Assembly (NCBI GenBank): GCA_040905865.1
Contig: JBBDQU010000024.1
Coordinates: 1-45,664, forward strand
Source of the DNA: Alphaproteobacteria bacterium
GTDB lineage: Bacteria > Pseudomonadota > Alphaproteobacteria > UBA8366 > GCA-2717185
DNA length: 45,664 bases
Reading direction: 5' to 3'
Under the pieces are notes generated by a model. The model was not told where the DNA came from. It did no database searches and was given only the letters and a program-made list of their open reading frames with translations. Below, piece after piece: positions 40,964 through 45,664 of the stretch (its first letter is position 1; every line of letters begins with the position of its first letter). A program made the translations under genes and the position numbers.

Positions 40964-41836
40964 ATGGCAACCAGGAAAAACCGCAAGCATGTCCATGACC
41001 ATGTCGCCGCCACCAATCCGAACCTGTCCGCGAGCGAACAAAAGGCGGTCGAAGAACGGAGCCGGTTGCCGCCGGTGATGGTCTACGAGATCGTCAGGGA
41101 AGAGGGGCTGCGGGAGGTCGGACGGCCCGTCGCAGCGTTGTGGTGGTCGGGAGTCGCCGCCGGCATGACCATCGGTCTCTCGGTCTTAGGCGAAGCGATA
41201 CTGACCGTACACCTGCCTCAGACCGATTGGTCTCCATTGGTCGCCAAGTTCGGCTATACGGCTGGATTCCTCATCGTCATCCTGTCGCGCCATCAACTGT
41301 TCACGGAAAGCACAATCACGCCAATCCTGCCGCTGATGGTCCGGCGAACCTGGTCGTTTGCTTACGCTGTCGCGCGGCTTTGGCTCGTTGTGTCGCTCGC
41401 CAACCTTACAGGTGCGCTGATATTCGCGGTGTTCTGGACGCTTACGGATATTACCGACGCGGAGACATTATCCGCAATGCACGAACTGGGCCGGCACACG
41501 ATGGCGAACGACCCGGTTACAATGTTTATCCGGGCAATCGGGGCCGGGTTCCTCATGGCATCGCTGGTTTGGGTTCTGCCCAGCGCGAAAGAGGCGGCTT
41601 TCTGGGCTGTTGTCACCGTAATCTACCTCATCGCCCTCGCGGATTTCGTGCATATCGTATCGGGCGGCGTCGAGGTATTGTTGCTTGTGGTCGCCGGAGA
41701 GGTCAGCGTTTTCGATTTTCTCCTTGCCTTCGGCGTACCTGCATTCGTCGGAAACGTAATCGGCGGCACCGCGCTTTTCAGTGTGATCGTGTATGCCGAG
41801 GTGCGCCGCGAGTTGAATGTCGGTGACGAAACTTGA
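40964..41836 (+). CDS. Formate/nitrite transporter (FNT) family channel
   Basis: The product has 290 residues. A polar N-terminus of about 75 residues precedes six helices; FNT hallmarks include LSRHQLFTESTITPILPL, NLTGALIFAVFW and VPAFVGNVIGGTALFSVIV. FNT channels pass formate, nitrite or similar ions across the inner membrane. The start was chosen at MATRKNRK, with AGGAG upstream. It is divergent from the formate dehydrogenase operon, so formate is the likely substrate, although the periplasmic site of oxidation makes import unnecessary for that enzyme. Confidence 0.88.
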   Translation: MATRKNRKHVHDHVAATNPNLSASEQKAVEERSRLPPVMVYEIVREEGLREVGRPVAALWWSGVAAGMTIGLSVLGEAILTVHLPQTDWSPLVAKFGYTAGFLIVILSRHQLFTESTITPILPLMVRRTWSFAYAVARLWLVVSLANLTGALIFAVFWTLTDITDAETLSAMHELGRHTMANDPVTMFIRAIGAGFLMASLVWVLPSAKEAAFWAVVTVIYLIALADFVHIVSGGVEVLLLVVAGEVSVFDFLLAFGVPAFVGNVIGGTALFSVIVYAEVRRELNVGDET

Positions 41837-41984
41837 GCGGAGCACCAGAAATTCTCTTAGATGTGGAAGCCGGTCCTTTACCGATCAAGGGACCACCCCT
41901 CACCCTCGGTGGCGCGCATTTGCCCGGCTGCGGCCGTTGCAGTTGCAGTAAGCTGCACAGACCAATTCGGAGGATCATCAGAGC

Positions 41985-42347
41985 ATGAATAGCTTTATCG
42001 AGATCAGACGTTTCGATTCACCTGACGAGCGGCTCGACATGAAGATGCACGGCGGCATCTCTATCGTGAAGATGGCTGACGGCACCACCGGGATGCGCGC
42101 GATCTTTGAGCCGGGCTGGACCTGGGAGGCCGACGAAAAGCCGCTTCTCGGCAACCCCGATGCGTGCCCGATGCACCATGTTGGCTACTGCGTCTCGGGG
42201 ACGCTCGCCGTCCAGATGATCGATACGGGGAACGAGACGCGCATCCGGCAGGGCGATTTTTTCGACATCCCGCCACGCCACCATGCCCATGTCGAGGGGT
42301 CGGAACGTGTCGAACTGGTTCTCTTCGCACCACCCGACGCGCATTGA
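41985..42347 (+). CDS. Single-domain cupin protein
   Basis: The product has 120 residues. Cupin motif 1 is in CPMHHVGYCVSGTLAVQM and motif 2 in GDFFDIPPRHHAHVEG; both carry His residues able to bind a metal ion. No substrate is evident. CGGAGG precedes the ATG. The gene stands alone between the FNT gene and a damaged region. Confidence 0.85.
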   Translation: MNSFIEIRRFDSPDERLDMKMHGGISIVKMADGTTGMRAIFEPGWTWEADEKPLLGNPDACPMHHVGYCVSGTLAVQMIDTGNETRIRQGDFFDIPPRHHAHVEGSERVELVLFAPPDAH

Positions 42348-42365
42348 GCCGCGGACGAACTTTGA

Positions 42366-42918
42366 TCCGATCTGGAGCAAGCCGATGACAGCGCCGCCGG
42401 AGCGCAGCCGAGAGCGCCGCCCTTCCTGGAGCTGAGGGATATTAGCCTCGACCGCGTCAGCATCCGCGGTGCCACGTCAGCACTGCCCGAAAGCGTCGGA
42501 GTTGAGCGCGAACGCCGCGCTGCGACCATCAAGAAAGTGCCTGAAGCCCCGATTCCTGCCGAAGCAAGTCCCTCCCCGCGGTGTCATCATCAGCGCAACC
42601 TCAGCCGAGCGGGCCATATTTACTCGCGACGCCCTGGCGCGACGCCTTGAGGAAGTCGGTCTGTTCATGACCATGACCGCAGGCGGGGACAAGATGTCCG
42701 TTCAGAAGGACGCGGACCGGGTCAGATTCATCCTGCTCGAGCGGACGAAAAGGGTAAAATACAACCCGACGCCCGAGGAGGTCGCTCGGGAGGAAAGACG
42801 AAAGGAAAATCAAGTACGCTCCTGTCTGCGCAACGACTGGGACAGCAACTCATTTGGCAGTCGACCCGGGCACGCTTTGGCGCCGGCGACAATGCGAAGA
42901 AAAGTAGTGAATGGTTGA
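42366..42918 (+). pseudogene. Frameshifted remnant of an unidentified gene
   Basis: Two reading frames look coding one after the other. The first (42366 to about 42575) contains FLELRDISLDRVSIRG and ERERRAATIKKVPEAP. The second (about 42575-42918) contains RGVIISATSAERAIFTRDAL and RVRFILLERTKRVKYNPTPE. A one-base shift near 42575 would join them. The style recalls large plasmid- or island-encoded proteins of rhizobia, but I cannot name a family. It could instead be two short real ORFs. No clear start codon or ribosome site was found for the first frame. Confidence 0.4.
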
Positions 42919-43969
42919 GATCGCGTTGCCCTTGATCGGAGGTCTCATTCTCCTCGTTATCGGGGGCGAGTTACTCGTACGGGGCGCTGTGCAGGTCGCG
43001 ACGCGGTTCGGCGTTTCGCCCCTGGTCATCGGGCTCACCCTCGTCGGCTTCGGGACATCCACCCCGGAACTCGTGACCTCGGTTCAGGCTGCCCTGAGCG
43101 GGTCCCCGGGAATCGCTTACGGCAACATCGTCGGCTCGAACATCGCGAACATTCTGCTCATCCTCGGGGCATCGGCCGTGTTGACGCCCATTTTGGTCAC
43201 GTCAAACGCGTTGAAGCGGGATTGCGCGGTTATGGTCGCCGTCACGCTCGTGTTTGCCGCAACGGCAGCTCTCATGCCGCTTGGCGCCTTGATCGGTGTC
43301 CTGTTCGTCGCAGCCCTTGCGCTCTATGTCTTCGCCGCCTTTCGGCAGGAGCGGCAACTTGCGACAGGCGATCACGGCGCCGTCTATGAGAAGACGATGG
43401 CTGCACAAGCGGTGGATCCTGCCCTCATTCCCGTCGAAAGCCCGACGCGCCCGGTTTTCATGTCGCTGTTCGTGGCCATCGCCGGATTAGCCCTCGTCGT
43501 TCTCGGTGGCTACTTTCTGGTCGGCGGCGCGGTCGCGCTCGCCCGGTCGCTCGGCGTCTCGGAGACGATCATAGGCCTGACGATCGTGGCGGTCGGGACC
43601 TCCATGCCGGAACTGGTCACGTCGATCATGGCGGCAATCCGCAAGCAGACCGATGTCGCTTTTGGCAACATCGTCGGGTCCAACATCTACAACATCCTCG
43701 GGATCGGAGGCGTTACGGCAACGATTGCCCCGACCCGGGTGCCGCCCGAGATCGTCCGCTTTGATAACCTGGTGATGATCGCGGCTTCGATCCTGCTTGT
43801 GGCCTTTGCCTATACCGGCAGACGTATCAGCCGGTGGGAGGGCGGATTGCTGGTGGCGCTCTATATCGGCTACGTGGCGTGGCTCTGGCCTTATAGTACA
43901 TCAGGTGTGAATGGAACCAGTCGCGGTTCCATTCACACCTGTGAACATGCCATATTTTCAATAGGATAG
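42911..43969 (+). CDS. Na+/Ca2+ exchanger family (CaCA, YrbG-like) antiporter
   Basis: The product has 352 residues with ten or eleven helices in two inverted halves. Each half has the alpha-repeat motif: GFGTSTPELVTS with YGNIVGSNIANILL, and AVGTSMPELVTS with FGNIVGSNIYNILG. These Glu and Asn residues form the cation site. It exchanges Ca2+ for Na+ or a related ion pair. The last 25 residues (SGVNGTSRGSIHTCEHA) are encoded by a perfect inverted repeat and do not look like the normal end of the family, so the 3' end may have been replaced. The ribosome site is weak. Confidence 0.88.
   Translation: MVEIALPLIGGLILLVIGGELLVRGAVQVATRFGVSPLVIGLTLVGFGTSTPELVTSVQAALSGSPGIAYGNIVGSNIANILLILGASAVLTPILVTSNALKRDCAVMVAVTLVFAATAALMPLGALIGVLFVAALALYVFAAFRQERQLATGDHGAVYEKTMAAQAVDPALIPVESPTRPVFMSLFVAIAGLALVVLGGYFLVGGAVALARSLGVSETIIGLTIVAVGTSMPELVTSIMAAIRKQTDVAFGNIVGSNIYNILGIGGVTATIAPTRVPPEIVRFDNLVMIAASILLVAFAYTGRRISRWEGGLLVALYIGYVAWLWPYSTSGVNGTSRGSIHTCEHAIFSIG
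43902..43941. repeat. Perfect 17-bp inverted repeat at the antiporter 3' end
   Basis: CAGGTGTGAATGGAACC (43902-43918) and its exact complement (43925-43941) flank a six-base loop. It lies in the last codons of the antiporter and has no T tract, so it is not a simple terminator. It could be the edge of a lost mobile element or a small palindromic repeat. Confidence 0.75.
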
Positions 43970-43970
43970 A

Positions 43971-44027
43971 TCAGATTCACATGTCTGGTTGGATCGCCAG
44001 AGGCGATTCCAATCAAGCACGATCTGA
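43971..44027. repeat. Imperfect inverted repeat, MITE-like or IS end
   Basis: TTGGATCGCC (43989-43998) faces GGCGATTCCAA (44002-44012) across a short centre. Outside these, TCAGAT (43971-43976) and ATCTGA (44022-44027) also match inversely. The structure resembles two insertion-sequence ends lying back to back or a small palindromic element. No transposase lies between them. Confidence 0.5.
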
Positions 44028-44230
44028 CCTAGCCGACGGGACCGCAACTGCGGTCCATCCACGAGGCGAGCCGTCAAGGCTGGCTCCGGAGTTGCGGACG
44101 GATATGACCGTCTCATCTTTCCACCCCGGCTACCAAACAGCGCAACTTGAAGGATGCAAAGGTGCCAACGAGCAGTCGCGCGCGGACGGCTGCAACGGAA
44201 AATGACGGCGACCAGTCGCCCAATGCGCTC
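44028..44230. other. Non-coding stretch between the repeats and the MFS stub
   Basis: No convincing gene is seen. Together with the flanking repeats and gene remnants this looks like decayed mobile or foreign DNA. Short GC-rich inverted segments are present (for example GGACCGCAACTGCGGTCC near 44039-44056), without a T tract. Confidence 0.4.
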
Positions 44231-44353
44231 CTATTTCCATATGAAGCCGGGATAGGCGAAACGGGAAAGGCCGATGCCGACGAGTATCGCCAGCACCGCA
44301 GCGATCACCGCTCGGATGGCCGCGCTGTTATTCTGAGCTCTGGTGCCCGACAA
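44231..44353 (-). pseudogene. N-terminal stub of a YbfB/YjiJ-type MFS transporter
   Basis: A 40-codon frame with a TTG start (GGGAG lies upstream) encodes a first-helix-like segment, AVIAAVLAILVGIGLSRFAYPGF, then stops. The GIGLxRFAY pattern is typical of the first helix of YbfB/YjiJ transporters, which are about 390 residues. The rest of the gene is absent, so it is a truncated remnant. It lies just after the LysR gene on the same strand; LysR regulators often sit beside such transporters. Confidence 0.55.
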
Positions 44354-44357
44354 CGTT

Positions 44358-44386
44358 GCTTCTCCCCGAAAAGTCCCGGGAGAAGC
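44358..44386. repeat. Hairpin between LysR gene and MFS stub
   Basis: GCTTCTCCC (44358-44366) pairs with GGGAGAAGC (44378-44386). No T tract follows on the minus strand. It might end the LysR transcript weakly. Confidence 0.4.
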
Positions 44387-44421
44387 GTAGGGTAGTCAGG
44401 AAATCGTTCAAAATGATTATA

Positions 44422-45348
44422 TCAGATAGCCGTAATCTGAAATATAGATATCTGGCCTTGCTCTGCGGCGACCTGGCTGGGTTTCCAGGCCTCGCGCGCC
44501 GCGTCGAGAAAATGGGTGAGAGCGCTTGACGCATAGGTATCGTGGCGTCGGATAAAAGCGGTCTGCACCCTGTTCTCGCTACCGCCCAGCGAGTGAACGG
44601 CGACACGCCCTTCAGGGCAGGCCGATCCAACGAGACGCCGGGGGAACAGGGTGAGGCCGAGGCCGGCCGAGACAGTGCTGAATATCGATTCGAGCGTGCC
44701 GAATTCCAGGAGCCGAAAACCGACGACGCCTCGGCGGGCAAGAGCTGCCTCCAGAATCAACCTGTAGGAGCACCCCGCGCGCAGCACGATGATCTTCAGG
44801 TTGGGTTTGGAGAGATAGACGTCCAGATCCTTCACGTCCGGCGCCGTCAGCACCACCAACTCTTCGTCGAAAAACACCTCCTCGGCCAATGCAGAGTGAT
44901 TGACGGGGCCGCAGACGAAGGCGCCGTCGAGTTGCCGTTCCAGAACCTGATCGATAAGTTCGCAGGTCGTCCCGGTCCGCAGGGTCAGATCGACATCGGG
45001 ATAGGTGCTCGTGTAACCCGCCATCACTGGGGAAAGACGCATCGCCGCTGTCGTTTCCAGCGTTCCCACTGTCAGAGGTCCCGCAGGGGTCCCATTGTCG
45101 ATCGCCGCCTGGCGGGCGTCGGTAAGCACACGGGCGACTGCCGCCGCATAGGGCAAGAGGCGCTTACCGGCCGGCGTGGGGCTGACTCCCCGGTTGCTCC
45201 TGAGCAGGAGCTGGACGCCCAGTTCCTGTTCCAGCGCCTGGATTCGCGTGGTCACATTCGATTGCACGGTATGCAGCTCTTCGCTGGCCCGGCTCATGCT
45301 GCCCAGCCTGACGACCGTCTCGAAGATTCTCAGATCAGCCGCATCCAT
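44422..45348 (-). CDS. LysR-family transcriptional regulator
   Basis: The product has 308 residues. The N-terminal winged helix (DLRIFETVVRLGSMSRASEELHTVQSNVTTRIQALEQELG) is followed by a substrate-binding domain (about 90-290, GPLTVGTLETTAAMRLSPVM and LTAPDVKDLD). The start ATG giving MDAADLRIF has AAGGG upstream; an in-frame upstream start adds 13 residues. The likely target was the MFS transporter of which only a stub remains at 44231-44353. The inducer is unknown. Confidence 0.9.
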   Translation of the reverse strand: MDAADLRIFETVVRLGSMSRASEELHTVQSNVTTRIQALEQELGVQLLLRSNRGVSPTPAGKRLLPYAAAVARVLTDARQAAIDNGTPAGPLTVGTLETTAAMRLSPVMAGYTSTYPDVDLTLRTGTTCELIDQVLERQLDGAFVCGPVNHSALAEEVFFDEELVVLTAPDVKDLDVYLSKPNLKIIVLRAGCSYRLILEAALARRGVVGFRLLEFGTLESIFSTVSAGLGLTLFPRRLVGSACPEGRVAVHSLGGSENRVQTAFIRRHDTYASSALTHFLDAAREAWKPSQVAAEQGQISIFQITAI

Positions 45349-45470
45349 TCCCGTACCCTTTCCCAGTCTGCGCGCGACCTCCCTCAAGCTATCTAACGGC
45401 TAACGTATATCAGCGTGCCCGAACAGTAAATTAGCGTGCAATAGTGAGCCACCCCGAGGAGAGGTGCCGA

Positions 45471-45664
45471 ATGACCGAACGACAAATTACAGCAAAGCCT
45501 TCAAGACAGAGGCGGTTCGCCTACTGGAGCTTGGTGAGATGCCGGCAGCGCCCCTGCCGGATTTGGTGGGGACTCGTTGTCGGGGGTTGGGAGCAACTGC
45601 CCCTACAATGCCAGCGGCGTCTTGCCGGAGATCCGGGTGAGCTGGATGCCGAGCCACCCATCGA
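45471..45664 (+). pseudogene. Frameshifted IS3-family transposase orfA remnant (runs off window)
   Basis: After GAGGAG an ATG at 45471 reads MTERQ, then a one-base shift gives YSKAFKTEAVRLLELGEMPAA, the usual N-terminus of IS3-family OrfA. Further along, fragments such as WEQLP appear in another frame. At least two frameshifts break it, so it is inactive. The right end lies beyond the window. TGAGCCACCCCG at 45445-45456 could be the left terminal repeat. Confidence 0.6.

Noticed and set aside
1-45664. CRISPR array or rRNA/tRNA genes
   Set aside because: No regularly spaced repeats and no conserved RNA gene structure were seen anywhere in the window.

Overview
The window is a GC-rich bacterial chromosome segment, most likely from an alphaproteobacterium, perhaps Rhodospirillales-like. 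The main evidence is three promoters matching the alphaproteobacterial general stress sigma factor EcfG (GGAAC-N16/17-CGTT), plus the overall gene content. The genus cannot be fixed from the sequence alone.

Region 1 (1-10.4 kb) concerns envelope and stress functions. It carries an AsmA-family protein, a small lipoprotein, a double PRC-barrel exported protein, a matrixin-type metalloprotease, a CsbD-like protein, a DUF2254 membrane protein, an ECF sigma factor, a short conserved-looking hypothetical protein and a two-component pair (hybrid kinase plus OmpR-type regulator). The AsmA, PRC-barrel and CsbD genes each have an EcfG-type promoter.

Region 2 (10.5-22.1 kb, all minus strand) is the most unusual part. 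In transcription order it encodes a DUF971 protein, an AprA/fumarate-reductase-like flavoprotein, a two-cluster ferredoxin resembling the ferredoxin part of AprB, a HEAT-repeat protein, a GntR/UTRA regulator and a TlpA-like thioredoxin. After a 359-base gap come a NitT/TauT-type binding protein with a NosL-like C-terminal extension, a permease, a four-helix membrane protein with a vicinal Cys pair, an ABC ATPase, a SCO protein, a PCu(A)C copper chaperone, a dihaem cytochrome c and a Crp/Fnr regulator. I read it as uptake of a small, perhaps sulfur- or copper-containing, ligand coupled to a cytoplasmic flavoprotein-ferredoxin redox pair and to periplasmic copper, thiol and haem proteins. The substrate is unknown.

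Region 3 (22.4-28.4 kb) has a lipid-type cluster: two CDP-alcohol phosphatidyltransferases, a ketopantoate-reductase-like protein and an NAD-dependent epimerase. A D-aminoacylase-like amidohydrolase and a YecA/SEC-C protein follow.

Region 4 (28.7-41.8 kb) is a molybdenum-formate module. It has a one-domain ModE regulator, ModABC molybdate uptake with a strong palindrome before modA, a multi-cluster ferredoxin protein, DUF3305, DUF3306 and a TorD-like chaperone. The minus-strand operon fdhX-fdhA-fdhB-fdhC plus a coupled 40-residue ORF encodes a Tat-exported, Cys-type molybdenum formate dehydrogenase. A divergent FNT channel could move formate.

Region 5 (41.9 kb to the end) is a patchwork: a cupin, a frameshifted gene remnant, a Na+/Ca2+-type antiporter ending in a perfect 17-bp inverted repeat, a second imperfect inverted repeat, the stub of an MFS transporter, a LysR regulator and a frameshifted IS3-type orfA remnant. 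This suggests past insertion and deletion.
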